From Paenibacillus sp. JCM 18996 (lineage in GTDB: Bacteria > Bacillota > Bacilli > Paenibacillales > NBRC-103111), in the NCBI GenBank assembly GCA_001313085.1, contig BBFE01000027.1:1-53431 (forward strand): a stretch of 53,431 nt of DNA, in the 5' to 3' direction. The notes beneath the pieces are model-generated. The model did not search any database. It was given only the letters and a program-made list of their open reading frames with translations, and was not told where the DNA came from. The first letter of the stretch is position 1. Each line of letters begins with the position of its first letter. The position numbers and the translations under genes are program-made. Shown here piece after piece: positions 36,472-46,550 of the stretch.

Positions 36472-37140
36472 ATGACTGTGAACAAAGTCGCGCCAGAGGC
36501 TATGATTTTTTGACTTGGACGGCACGCTGTTTCAGACGGAAACGCTGCTCGTGCCTGCTTACCATGCCACTTTCGAGAAGCTGAGAGAGGAACGGCTGCA
36601 CACCGGAGAAACGCCCGACGTCTCGATAATGCTGGGCTGCCTGGGCATGCTGCTGGAGCAAATTTGGAAGCAGGTCATTCCCGACGCTTCACCGGAAGCG
36701 CATCGCAGAGCGGACGAGCTGTTGGAATATTTTGAAGATCAGGGGTTAAGGCTGGGACAGGGACTGTTATATCCTGAAGTCAAGGAAACTTTGGATCAGC
36801 TGCACAGGAAGGGGATCCGCCTGTTTGTTGCGAGCAACGGCCTGGAGTCGTACGTAAAGGGCGTCATCCACAGCAAGGGCCTGGCTCACTTGTTTGATGG
36901 GCTTTACAGCGCGGGAGAATACAAAACGAAAACGAAAGTGGATCTGGTGCGGATACTTCTGGAAAAGCACGGTGTGAAGACGGCTGGATGGTAGGCGACC
37001 GTTCTTCCGATGTGGAAGCGGGTAAAGGCAACGGCCTGGAGGTGGTCGGCTGCCGCTATGCAGGGTTCGGGAAGGAAGACGAGCTGGCGGGCGCGGATCG
37101 GATCATTCAACAGTTCAGCGAGCTGGCCGTGCTCGTTTAA
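36472..37140 (+). CDS. HAD-superfamily hydrolase, phosphatase type, two frame breaks
   Basis: About 222 residues, similar to phosphoglycolate-phosphatase-like HADs. Motif I (IFDLDGTLFQTETLL) is recovered once the T6 run at 36507-36512 is read as five. Motif II is LFVASNGLES. Motif III Lys lies in YKTKTKVDLV. Motif IV is MVGDRSSDVEAG, in a second recovered frame after about 36983. The ATG at 36472 is chosen because the frame leads directly into motif I; the preceding ACAAGGGAGAA is a fair ribosome site. The substrate is unknown. Confidence 0.85.
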
Positions 37141-37148
37141 GGAATAAA

Positions 37149-37191
37149 ACAAAGGAGGCTTCCTAAGACGAAGTCTCCTTTGTCTTTTTTT
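37149..37191 (+). terminator. Terminator overlapping the end of the convergent ATP-grasp gene
   Basis: ACAAAGGAG (37149-37157) pairs with CTCCTTTGT (37175-37183), with inner GCTTC/GAAGT pairs, then T7 at 37185-37191. The hairpin serves the HAD gene. On the minus strand the same bases encode the last codons of the first YheC/YheD gene. Confidence 0.75.
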
Positions 37192-38276
37192 CTGCTTCAG
37201 CAGCCAAGCCGCGTACTCCAGCGGCCTTGAAATGGCCTTCTTGTACGTTTCCGTTTCTCCGATCCTGTAGAAAATCTCCCGGGACGGTTTCGGATTCACT
37301 TCCAGAATCCAGGGATGGCCTGAAGGATCGACGGCGATGTCGATACCCAGCTCACACAAATGGCCGAATTTGGTCTCCAGATACTCCGCCGTATCAAAGC
37401 CTAATTTATTCAGCTTGCCGATCACCTTCCCGATCCTTCTTCGGAACTGAATGTGCGCTTCAGCAATGTTTCCAGAGGAACGGCGGCGCCTCCGCCATGC
37501 AGATTGGATGTGATGCTGCGCTTCGGCCCGATCCGGCCCGCGCATCCGGTGATGTCCCATTTTCCGCTTCTGTCTTTCTGGATCAAAAGGCGGTAATCGT
37601 GGACCCGCCCATCGGAAAGGGTCAAAGGAATACCTTGCTGAATGACATATTTGTCGGACAATCCCCATGCTTTTAATTGGGCTGTAATCTGCCGCTCGGT
37701 CATTCTGCGAGGGTGGAGCATGTTTCTTTGCGGGTCTCTGCCCTGTACAATATATTCCTGTTTGGAGAGGCGATGCAGCTTGAGCACTCCCCTTCCACCG
37801 GTGCCGTTGATCGGCTTGAGAATGAGCAGGCTGTGGCCCGGAAGAAAGCTGCTCAGGTCCTTCCCGCTGCTGTATTTGCACGTCTTCGGTATATGCCGCG
37901 TCAGTTTGTCGCAATCGCTTAAAATTCCATGCATGACCCACTTATTGGCAAGCGGCTTCCCCAAGTAGTCGATATGGGAGTTCCTTTCCCGGAAGTCTTT
38001 TACTTTTGCCGACATCTCGGCACCCTGATAACGGGCCCGGTCATAGACCAGGGAAGGAATGCGGATACGTTTCCTCACCCATTCGCAGGATAAGGCATTA
38101 TAGTATAAAGCGTTCACGGTGCCCTCCTCCGGAGCCTCGTCGTCAGGAGTAAAAAACGAAGACCTCGATTCCATATCTTTTTTTCCCTGCAGGCACAGCT
38201 TCCTGAAATAGGAAATTTCCTCCAGCTTATTGCCGTTTAAATATACGGCTAATACCCCGAGTCGTGCTTTGGCCAA
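37163..38276 (-). CDS. YheC/YheD-family ATP-grasp protein, array member 1 of 5 (last in operon)
   Basis: Spore-coat-associated ATP-grasp family with no known substrate. About 370 residues. The N-terminal half has the family's VYDR motif (IPSLVYDRARYQG). The ATP-grasp part shows LILKPINGTGGRGVLKLHRL (glycine-rich loop), QGIPLTLSDGRVHDYRLLIQ, ITSNLHGGGAAVPLE, and the Mg-binding end LGIDIAVDPSGHPWILEVNP. Frame breaks lie near 37430 and at T7 37185-37191; with five T the chain ends KTKETSS at TAG 37163-37165. The start is a TTG at 38274-38276 behind AAGGTGA, only 7 bp after the stop of the previous gene. Confidence 0.85.
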
Positions 38277-38282
38277 GGCTGG

Positions 38283-39451
38283 TCACCTTCTTTTTTTTCT
38301 TTCGGCAGTCTTTACCCCAGTCTTCTTTCGCTTTTGTTTGCACAGGAAAAGGCTGTACCTTATGATCTGTTCCAATGAGGTTTTCCGTATGTCAGGCTCA
38401 TCGAACTTCATGGGCTTGGAGTTCGCCTCAAAAAAACCAGATTTGCCCCTCCCGGTCGACGCCGAGGTCCATGGACATTTCGCCCAAGGTGTTGCCGCAG
38501 GAGTTTTCAATTTGCTTGGCTATCAGCAGTGCGGCCTGCTTCGTCCGGGACAGTACGCGTTTGGCGTCACTGACGCCGAAGGAGGAAGTGAGCAGCTTGC
38601 CGGGATCATCGATCATACCGCCTCTCGGGACATGCGTCGTAATGCTGAGCTTGCCGGCCACTCTCGCTCCGATGCCCGATAATCTCCATCTTCCGGCGGA
38701 GTTTTTTTCTGCATGAGGACGCGCAGGTCGTACGGCCTTTGCTTATAAGACGCCAGATCGATCCCCTGCTGGACGATATAATCCTCTGTGTTGATCTGCA
38801 GTAATTTGATACGGTTCCAGACGCTGCGAATGTCAGGGTAGCTGGAAATGTGGCTTAGCTTGCCGTCCTGTATCGACAGCCGGAACTCTCTTCTTTTGTG
38901 ATTGCCGCTTCTGCGTTCCAGCTTCATAATCCCTTTGCCCGCTTTGCCTTTGCTCGGCTTCAGATATACGGAGGAGTAGCTTTGCAAAAGATTCTCCAGC
39001 GTCTCGGCATCCGTCAGTTTATGAGTGGAAGGGATATATTTTTTTCGTCGCTTTGGATTTATTCAGCCATTCGAACAATGTCCATTTATTGAAAAAAGCA
39101 AGGGTTGAACAGTTTCACCGAACTGCTCTTCATGCAAGCCTGTATGGCCTGCTGCACCTCGGGGAGCTGTTCCTGGGAGCGGTAAGGAACGCGATTATAT
39201 ACCACCTTGGGAGCAGGAACGCTCGTGCGGTACCACTTGCTGTTCAGAAAATTGTATTGAAACCCGTTCAAATGAGGGACGGATAAAGAAAACTCTTTGG
39301 CTGTCACTACATACACCAACAGCCCATGCTGCTGCCCGGTCCGGATCAGGTCGATAAAATTTTCCTGATTCCCTTTGAACAACCCCGCCCCGTCATCCAC
39401 GGTCAGGATCGCCATTGCCGGTACGATGTGCTCGTGGTAGGTGAATCCCAT
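38283..39451 (-). CDS. YheC/YheD-family ATP-grasp protein, array member 2 of 5
   Basis: About 388 residues. The N-terminus (GFTYHEHIVPAMAILTVDDG) and KVVYNRVPYRSQEQL with the VYNR motif precede VYLKPSKGKAGKGIMKLERR, RPYDLRVLMQK, ITTHVPRGGMIDDP and MSMDLGVDREGQIWFFEANS. The ATG abuts the stop of the upstream gene (TGAATG), so the two are translationally coupled. Breaks lie near 39043-39050 (T7) and 39090 (A6), and near 38702 (T7); a further possible one lies near the C-terminus, where a Lys/Arg-rich tail occurs. The ATP and Mg residues are intact, so activity is expected. Confidence 0.87.
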
Positions 39452-40790
39452 TCAGGAGTCCCTCCTCACGCGGAATTTACTTAAATACAGGCAGTAATCC
39501 ACCAGATTCTCAATCGATTCCCTGCCCTGGGATTTCAAGGAGGGGTGCTTGAAGATAGAGCGCCCCGGTTTGGCGTTGGCTTCGAACATCCACACCTTCT
39601 CATCCTGGTCGATCCCAAGATCGAAGCCGAGCTCACCCAGCAAATATTTGTTGTTCTTCTCGATCTGCTGCGCCAGCATCACGGCGGTTTCTTTGGCGTT
39701 GTCGAGCACGGCTTCGGCTTTGGGGCCAAAGGTTTGCTTCAGCGCCTGTTCCGGCGTCATCAGCACGCCACCGCTGCGGATATGGGTCGTTACGCTTCCC
39801 TTACCAGCCTTCTTGGCCCCGATTCCAGCGACGATCCACTCGTTGTTTCCGTTCTTGGTCATATGGAAACGGAAGTCGATCGGGCAGGAATCGATTTCAA
39901 CCAGCCGGATGCCTGCTGCGCCACATACTGGTTGAATATGGATTTATTTTTTGAACAGCTTCATCAAGTCGCTGAATTTGTTGAACCGAAGTAGCACATT
40001 TCTGCTGCCGCTGCGGTATCTTGCAAAATATCCCCGTTCGCGCATAGGTCAGACGGTAAATTCCGATGCCCAGGCTCCCGCCCGTCGGCTTTAAATAAAC
40101 GAATTTGTGCTTTTCAAGCATTTCCTTCAGTTCCGCGGCGGTTGTTGGTAATCGAATCGGGCACATGCTTGTGGGCCTCCTCCCCTTCCAGCAGCCGGTA
40201 AACGTCGGATTTGTCAAAAAAAACTCCAATTGTAAAGCGGAATATTCCTTCGCACGAACCTTTCTTTAAACTCGTTGATTTGAAGCGTGGCTTCCACTTT
40301 GCGGTTGTGCAGCCGGTTGTAGACGATATCGGGCAGCGGGACGGTTTTTCTTGACCAGCCTCCGTTCTGATGGATAAAATAACCGGTTATCGTCTCCTGC
40401 TGCCAGTTCACATCCGAAGGAGTAAAGGCGAAGGGGATGGACTTTTTTGGCGCAGGCCTGCACAAAGGATTTGATGAATGCGTTGGGCCCGGAACCGGTC
40501 AGCACGCCGATCAGCGGGCCCAGCCGGATTTCGTTTATGGAATCGCTCTGGATTGAACAGGCTCCGGTTTTCGGTATTTTTTAACAAGTTCATTATGGAG
40601 ACCGGGATATGAATCTGGTTGCCTATTCTTTTTTACCGCTCTGACCTGAACCGTTACCGATTTCGAGCCCAGCTTCAGGGAGACGGTCTTTGCTTTGCCA
40701 AGTTTTAGAGCCTTGATTAAGGATGAGGATAAAAAAACCGCTTTTTTCCGTACGCTGTGCGGCATGGATCGTGCAGGTAGTCAAACTCAT
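39452..40790 (-). CDS. YheC/YheD-family ATP-grasp protein, array member 3 of 5 (long form)
   Basis: About 445 residues, one of two long copies with an extra N-terminal beta-rich domain (VSLKLGSKSVTVQVRAVKK). Then come LPDIVYNRLHNRKVEATLQI, FVYLKPTGGSLGIGIYRLTY, IVAGIGAKKAGKGSVTTHIR and LGFDLGIDQDEKVWMFEANA. The start ATG at 40788-40790 overlaps the TGA of the upstream gene (ATGA) and has GGAGG. It is the most broken copy; breaks include T7 40730-40736, near 40570, T6-T7 near 40445 and 40215, near 40135, and around 39950. I cannot exclude real decay here, but every break lies at or near a homopolymer. Confidence 0.8.
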
Positions 40791-41944
40791 GGGTAGCCTC
40801 CTAAAATCACTCTATTCGATAAGGTCCGGTCAGCCAGATAGCGGGCATACCGGAGCGGATTGACCACGGAACAGGCTTTGATTTGCTGATCGGGCAGATG
40901 CTCAAATGCGGAGCGGCCTGGTTTGGAGTTGGCTTCCAGAATCCAGATCCGGCCGCTCCGGTCAATGCCGTAATCGATGCCGAGCTCAAGCAGCCTGCCG
41001 AAGGACTGCTCAAGCAAGGGGGGGATTTTGGCGGATAAACGGTTTAATGTTTGCAGGATAGCGGAGCTTTCATCCGCGCCAAACAGCTTCTGCAGAAAGG
41101 GCGCTGCCTCCCAAGCGGTCCCTCCGCCGTGCAGGTTGGAAGTGATTCCCCCTGCTGCGCCTTTCCTGGCGGCGAATCCCGTCAGCGTCCAGCCTCCGGT
41201 GCCGTCCTTCTGCACAAGCGCCCGTATATCGTACGGCTCCCCCCAGAAGTCGGTCAGCTGCAGGAAGGGCTGAAGCAAATACCGGCGTTGTCCGGTGAAG
41301 GCTTGCAGCCAGCCCAGCAGCTCCCGGGAGTCCCGGAAGCTGATCTCAATTTGCCGGTTGTTAAAATCTCTTCCCTTGACCGAATATTTATCCTCGGAAG
41401 GCTCTCCGCAGGAGCGCCTCTCGACCAAGAGGCCTCCTTTGCCTTGGGAACCGGCTTCTGGCTTAAGATAGGCAGCATCGTGCCGCTGAAGCCAGGTGAG
41501 CAGGGCCTGCTTCTCCAGCTTAATCGTATAAGGCAGGCAGGGCTTGATTTCGGCATCCGCTGCAAGCGCCGCGTACACATCGGCTTTGCCTTTGAGTACG
41601 CTGCCGAGCAGCCGGATGCCGGGTTCCCTGCGGATTCTGCGCAGCTGGGTCGCGTATTCGTTGAACTGGCTCCCGTTTGTGCAGAAGCAGCGGTCATACA
41701 CAAAATCAGGGAACGGGCACAATCGCCGCTCCCATCCGGAGGTTTTCCCGGAATAAACATAGCCGGTGACATGGCCGGCCTCCCAGTGGATATCGGCTGG
41801 AGAGAATACAAAAAACATAGAGTCCCAGACGGCTGCCTTCCCTGCAGAGCCGGCTGTAAAACTTTTGGCTGGCGAAGGCGGAAGGCCAGGGGATGCGGCG
41901 GTCATGATGCCTACGCTGATGTTTTTTTTCCTGGATGAAGCCAT
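40787..41944 (-). CDS. YheC/YheD-family ATP-grasp protein, array member 4 of 5 (intact)
   Basis: 385 residues in one open frame, so it serves as the reference copy. N-terminal half: FVFSPADIHWEAGHVTGYVY and FPDFVYDRCFCTNGSQFNEY. ATP-grasp half: AAYLKPEAGSQGKGGLLVER, EISFRDSRELLGWLQ, PYDIRALVQKDGTGGWTL, ITSNLHGGGTAW and LGIDYGIDRSGRIWILEANS. The A8 near the start (SSRKKNISV) may include extra bases in frame. The ATG follows AGAGGTGGTCCATA. It lies 12 bp after gene 5 and overlaps gene 3. Confidence 0.9.
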   Translation of the reverse strand: MASSRKKNISVGIMTAASPGLPPSPAKSFTAGSAGKAAVWDSMFFVFSPADIHWEAGHVTGYVYSGKTSGWERRLCPFPDFVYDRCFCTNGSQFNEYATQLRRIRREPGIRLLGSVLKGKADVYAALAADAEIKPCLPYTIKLEKQALLTWLQRHDAAYLKPEAGSQGKGGLLVERRSCGEPSEDKYSVKGRDFNNRQIEISFRDSRELLGWLQAFTGQRRYLLQPFLQLTDFWGEPYDIRALVQKDGTGGWTLTGFAARKGAAGGITSNLHGGGTAWEAAPFLQKLFGADESSAILQTLNRLSAKIPPLLEQSFGRLLELGIDYGIDRSGRIWILEANSKPGRSAFEHLPDQQIKACSVVNPLRYARYLADRTLSNRVILGGYP

Positions 41945-41956
41945 TATGGACCACCT

Positions 41957-43342
41957 CTAGAACTTCGCCAGGTAACGGGCGTAAGTTACGGTTTTGTTTA
42001 CGGACGGCCGGATTTTCTCTCCCCCCGAGGTGGAGGAATTATCGTCCTTGGAAGGCTTGGAATTGACTTCAAGCAGCCAAATCCTGCCGCTCCGGTCTAT
42101 GGCCAAATCCACACCCAGCTCGGCAAAATGGCCGTCGACATACTTTTCGATGCCTGACGCGATCTCCAGAGCGGCCCTACGCAGCTTCGGGGAGTAACCG
42201 GTTTTGGCGCCGGCCTCCAGATCCGAGTTGGACGTGGCATCATTCACCGAGCTTAACCGGCCTCCTTTGGCAATATTGGATACAAAATGCTGCTTGCCCG
42301 CAATCCGTGCTACAGCCGATGTCACGCTCCACTGCCCTTTGTCGTTTTTTTCTGCACCAGCACCCGGAAATCCACCGGACTTCCGTCTACGGACATCAAG
42401 GATAGCCCTTGTTGGATTTGGTAGTTCCGCTGCTTGATTTTTTTCCCGACAGCCGGGAGTAGAGCTGGCGTAACCTGGCGAATGACGTACGTTTAGCGCC
42501 GTCCTCCCGGGTTACGTGGCAAATGTAAGAACCGTTTCCACGGCTGACACGGATAATTCCTTTACCCAAGCTGCCGGTGATCGGCTTCAGGAACACGGAA
42601 TCATATTTTGACATCATTTCTTTGAGTACTGCATAACTTTGGAGCATATGGGATTCAGGCAAATATTTATGAAGGCCGCGCTCGTTGTTTAAAGCGTCGA
42701 AGACTTCATTTTTTTGTTCAAATATTTTTTTTCGTTAAACACGCCGGCGCCATGCTTTTCCTTGACTTCACTCATAAAATGCTGCACGGCCTGGAGATTC
42801 TCCAGCTTGCGTGAGGTCAGGCGGTTATAGACGACATTCGGCACGGGAAAGGTTTTTTTTCTTCCATCCGTGATGAAAGGTGTAGCCGCTGATCGCTTGG
42901 GAACCCTCTTTCAATTCCTGCGGAGTAAAGAAGAAGACGAAGGCTCCATAATTGGAACAGGCTTGTGTCAACTCTTTGCAAAACGAAGTCGTAGATCCGA
43001 ACGGACGATCCGGAGTGTGTGTATGGACGCGGGAAACCAGCACGCCGATGATGGGACCGAGCCTTAACGTCCGGGAACCGGTTTGGCAGCTTGCGCAAAG
43101 CTCCATATCGCGTTCGATCTGCATCCTGCCGGCCAGGCTCACATTCATTCTAAGCAAGGATGGGTGGGCGGACGGAACGGCTTTTACCTCCTGCTTCATG
43201 GACCCGAACTGCAACTGGACCGTTTCCCCCGACGGAATCCTGCATTTTTTTCATAAAAGTTTGGCTGAGCATGATCGTTTGGTCTGTAAGGGAGCTGCTG
43301 GCGCTTTGGATCTGAATTTTTTAATTTGGCTCTGATATTCAT
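41957..43342 (-). CDS. YheC/YheD-family ATP-grasp protein, array member 5 of 5 (long form, first in operon)
   Basis: About 460 residues, the second long copy. Its N-terminal domain (VQLQFGSMKQEVKAV) corresponds to that of member 3. Then LGPIIGVLVSRVHTHT, a VYNR motif (NVVYNRLTSRKLENLQ in a recovered frame), VFLKPITGSLGKGIIRVSRG, FRVLVQKNDKGQWSV and LGVDLAIDRSGRIWLLEVNS. The start is taken as ATG 43340-43342, 7 nt after GGAAGGAGG; a second ATG at 43344-43346 is too close to it. Breaks lie at A6 about 43316, T7 about 43243-43250, T8 42854-42861, T7s near 42712 and 42725, near 42440 and 42345. Confidence 0.83.
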
Positions 43343-43399
43343 TCATGAACCTCCTTCCAGCATCGCAGATACCTGTTTCTGACTGCCAATTGACTACTC

Positions 43400-43428
43400 C
43401 ATCATATGAAAGCCCAAAACTCTTGGTG
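43400..43428 (-). promoter_or_regulatory. Candidate sigma-K (late mother-cell) promoter of the ATP-grasp array
   Basis: On the minus strand, CACC (43428-43425) is followed after 16 nt by CATATGATG (43408-43400). The sigma-K pattern is MACM-N16/17-CATA-N3-TA; only the last base differs. A start about 50 bp before the first gene fits. It agrees with the spore-coat location known for YheC/YheD. Confidence 0.45.
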
Positions 43429-43557
43429 AAAATAAAGCGGAAAACGTTTTGCCGGGCAGAAAATGACGAAATGAAGAAGCTCATTGATTCATGAAGCGAA
43501 TTCTGGCACAATAGAGGGTGCATTGACACTTGCTTTAATTAAAGGAGAGATCATCAG

Positions 43558-43894
43558 TTGAATATCCACGACATTGCCCACGATTTGGCGAAAGCACTTA
43601 AAGCAAGCCAGGAAATAAGCGACATTAAAAAAAATACAGAGCCGAAATTGAAAAAAAGATCCGCAGACAAAAGAGATGTTCGACGACTTCAGAAAACGCC
43701 AATACGACATCCAGCAGCAGCTGGTTTCGGGACAAAGCCTTTCCCCGGAAACATCCGAAAATATGGACAAGCTGTATCAGGCGGTTAATTCCAACCCGCT
43801 CATCCGTCAAATGTACGAAGCAGAAAACAGGCTTTCCGTCATCATGGACGATATTCAGAGAATTATTACGGAACCGATCAGGGAAGTATTGTAA
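43558..43894 (+). CDS. yheA: YlbF/YheA-family protein, frame broken
   Basis: Small helical protein of about 112 residues from the YlbF/YmcA/YheA family. The recovered chain NIHDIAHDLAKALKASQEIS, a KYRAEIEKDPQTKEMFDDF segment, RQYDIQQQLVSGQSLSPETS and DDIQRIITEPIREVL is typical throughout. The start is TTG 43558 behind AAAGGAGAG. Breaks are A8 43626-43633, expected six, and A7 43651-43657, expected five. In B. subtilis yheA lies beside yheC and yheD, so the linkage is conserved; here it is divergent from the array. No function is known for YheA itself. Confidence 0.85.
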
Positions 43895-43975
43895 ATCATC
43901 GGGGGCTGTTGGAACTCTGACAGTCCCTTTAAGTTTCATTCAAATCCACTGCACGCTTGTATAGACAAAAAAGAG

Positions 43976-45056
43976 GTGACAGGGAATAAAAAAGCAGAAG
44001 TTGACGGAACTGGGTGTGGTCCGGGCGCTCGCGATTCTCGCGGTGCTTGTTATCCACGTCACCGCGCAGGGGACAGTTACCCTCCCGCAGACGGGGCTGT
44101 CCGGACTTGCTTATTTATGGGCGAACAAAATCAGTTATTTTGCCGTGCCGCTGTTTATCGCGCTGAGCGGCCTGGTGCTTTTTTTACAGGTATGACGGAG
44201 ATTGGTGCGGCCGGCAGGCCGTACAGTTTTGGATAAAAAAAAGAGTGCGCCAGATTGTAATCCCTTATCTGATCTGGACGGTTATCTACACTTTGTACGA
44301 GGCCTGGGTATATGACCCGAAGGCGTTCAAGCTCAATTTCGACCGTTTTGGAGAAACGGTATTGTGGGGAGAAGCGAAGTACCATTTGTATTATCTGGTC
44401 ATTATGGTTCAGTTTTACCTGCTTTTTTCCTTTGCTGATGACGCTCGTGCACAAGTTTAGAAGCTTCAGGGTCTTGCTGCCCGTCGCAGGTGTTGCCATT
44501 CAGCTTGCCGTGTACGTGTACAGGTACCGGCTGGAGAAGCCTCTTGAGCACGCCTATCTGTATTGTGCGACCTATTTCGGTTATTTTGCGGTCGGCAGCT
44601 TTATCGGACTGCACTACCGTGCCATCCACGAATGGCTGGGCAAGCATAAAACGGCGGTTTACTCGCTGTTTGCCGCTGCGGGAATCGTTTACTCAGGCAT
44701 GTTCCTGCTGAATCGGTTTGAATTCTTTTTCCCCGGCTACTGGTATGACCTGGTGTACTTCATGTACTGCTGCGCTGCGCTTCTGTGCTTTATACTGGCG
44801 GGAAGCCGGCTGCCGGGCCGGATGCCCGGAGTTTACCGTGTTCTGAATGCTTTAGCCGGTGTTTCCTTCGGAATTTATCTCATCCATCCGATGGTTCTTA
44901 CCGCGTGGAACCTGAAATTTACGGACCATGCTGCACAGCATACATTTTTTGCTGATGTCCTTGCTCGGGTTTGTTGTGACCCTTGCCGTTCCTTGGCTCG
45001 CGATGATTGTGTACAGAACAGGCCAAAAGCAGTTTAAGCGTAGGGTATCCCGTTAA
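43976..45056 (+). CDS. Acyltransferase 3 family membrane protein, frame breaks
   Basis: Membrane O-acyltransferase (OatA/WecH type) of about 355 residues with ten hydrophobic helices. The opening [20 protein letters not shown] contains the conserved Arg and catalytic-type His. Other segments are [53 protein letters not shown] and [20 protein letters not shown]. It would acetylate or succinylate a cell-surface sugar polymer. Breaks lie at A6 43989-43994, T7 44180-44186, A7-A8 about 44235, T7 44425-44431 and T6 44945-44950. The start codon is uncertain: GTG 43976 is assumed, with only AAGAG upstream. Confidence 0.85.
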
Positions 45057-45161
45057 CAGCAAATCTGACGGTCAAGCCGGCTGACTGAAAAAGCGATCAT
45101 ATTTTCTCTCCCAGGCTAATAAAATAGAATGTACAAGTAGTCAGATGGGGGAGTGAGGGCC

Positions 45162-45441
45162 GTGAAAGGTACCAAAAAATATGGTTTATATGGCTGTTGC
45201 ACTGGGAATGCTGATTTATGCGCTGCCCCAGTTGGAAATTGGACAAGGGCTGACGGCGCCTACGATTTTCGGGATTTTGTGGATTTGCCTGGCGCTGCTC
45301 ATTATCGCTGCGCATCTGCATGAGCTGCTCGGTGTGGACGCGGAGATGAAACAAAGAATGGCGCAGGTGGAACGCATGAAAGCGTGGCAGATGGAGCAAG
45401 CCGTCCAAGGGCGCCGTAAATTGTTTCAGTTCCGCAAGTAG
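45162..45441 (+). CDS. Small two-helix membrane protein of unknown function
   Basis: About 93 residues. Two hydrophobic helices (VYMAVALGMLIYALP and TIFGILWICLALLIIAAHL) are followed by a charged tail (AEMKQRMAQVERMKAWQMEQ). The start is taken as the GTG at 45162 behind GGGGGAGTGAGG; the A6 at 45174-45179 should then be five, which places the internal ATG in frame. I recognise no family. It lies between the acyltransferase and a HAD hydrolase, with promoters unclear. Confidence 0.65.
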
Positions 45442-45493
45442 GAGATGACGGTGTCTTTGACGCATCTTTTCTCTTTTAGCGCGAGCTTAAAAA

Positions 45494-45531
45494 AAAGCCG
45501 GATGCAGCGATCAACTCGCGCATCTGGCTTT
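45494..45531. terminator. Hairpin downstream of the small membrane protein; rest of gap empty
   Basis: AAAGCC-G-GATGC pairs with GCATC-T-GGCTTT, 52 bp after the stop, followed by a CTATTTT tail. The remaining 45532-45753 stretch shows no gene I can support; only its end carries the AGGAGG site of the next gene. Confidence 0.6.
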
Positions 45532-45753
45532 CTATTTTAACGTTATAGAAAACTGCCGGAGGGCAAATGGAGCATCTTGGTTCTTGCTCTTTCCGCAGAG
45601 GAAACCGGTTCTGTAGGACGGTAAGCAAACGGCGGCGGAGCTCAATGAGCAGGCGGTTTCGCAAGGCTTGGATTTTATAGTCATCACTTAACACAATATT
45701 CTGCAGGCCGCTTGCGAGGATTTAAAGCAATATGCATAATAGGAGGGGCAAGA

Positions 45754-46518
45754 ATGCCGGTTTTGACCGTTCAACAACAGCAGTTTTCCATCGAAGGGAT
45801 TCTGTTTGATAAGGATGGAACGCTGTTGGAATTTTTTTGCGGCTGTGGGGCGTATGGGGCAAACTGATGAGCGATCAGGTTTGCAACAGGGTGGCCGCTT
45901 TGGGCGGCGACATTTCGGGTGAATTCAGGGGCAAGCTTCTCGGCACTCAATATGATTCACTGGGGCAGCTCGCCGGCTACGATCTGCAGGGCCCTTTATC
46001 GATAGCTTCGATTCCCGAAGTGGAAGGCATTCTCGCCTGGCAGCTTTACAAACACGGCTTGCCATGGAATGAATCCCTCACCGTTATCCGCGGCTTTCGC
46101 GATAAAGCGAATGAGGAAATCGAACGAACACGTCCGGCAGTCCCTACGCCGGGACTGCTGCCATTCCTCGAACAATGCGTGTTATCCCGAATTCCTCTGT
46201 GTGTGGTGACTGCTGACGATACAGCTGAGGCTCGTAAGCATTTGACATGGATGAATGCCCTGCACTATTTTCAGGATGTCATCGGAGACGACCAGGTGAC
46301 GGAGGGAAAGCCGGATCCGGAGATGGTAAGACTCGCTTGTGAAAGATTAGGGATTGAACTCGAGAGTGGCCGTGATTGGAGATACGAACGGGGATATGCA
46401 GATGGGAAGAGCGGCTGGAGTTGCCGTAACGATCGGTTTAAACGCGGATCCCGAAATCCGTTTGAAGCAAGCTGACTTTATGATCACCGATTTCAGCCAA
46501 CTCAGCGTACTTGCTTGA
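45754..46518 (+). CDS. HAD-superfamily hydrolase, two frame breaks
   Basis: About 255 residues, phosphoglycolate-phosphatase-like. Motif I is ILFDKDGTLLEF; Lys in the first motif instead of Leu or Met is common in this subgroup. LCVVTADDTAEARKHL carries motif II, DDQVTEGKPDPEMV motif III Lys, and VIGDTNGDMQMGRAAGVAV motif IV in the recovered frame. Breaks lie at T7 45832-45838, expected five, and near 46365-46372, where two bases appear to be missing. The ATG at 45754 has a strong AGGAGGGG. It may share transcription with the following mini-ORF. The substrate is unknown. Confidence 0.85.
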
Positions 46519-46550
46519 CAGACAGACATGCAAGATGGAGCGGTGAACGA

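Noticed and set aside
41051..41938. 295-codon plus-strand open frame opposite the intact ATP-grasp gene
   Set aside because: The minus-strand gene has all ATP-grasp motifs and an intact frame. The plus frame is a shadow with no recognisable domain.
39452..43342. Members 3 and 5 of the ATP-grasp array as pseudogenes
   Set aside because: They have more breaks than their neighbours, but all lie at or near homopolymers, and the ATP and Mg motifs are intact.
45476..45694. 72-codon minus-strand frame (LRNRLLIELRRRLLTVLQNR)
   Set aside because: No ribosome site, overlaps a hairpin, and no family resemblance. Probably a chance open frame.
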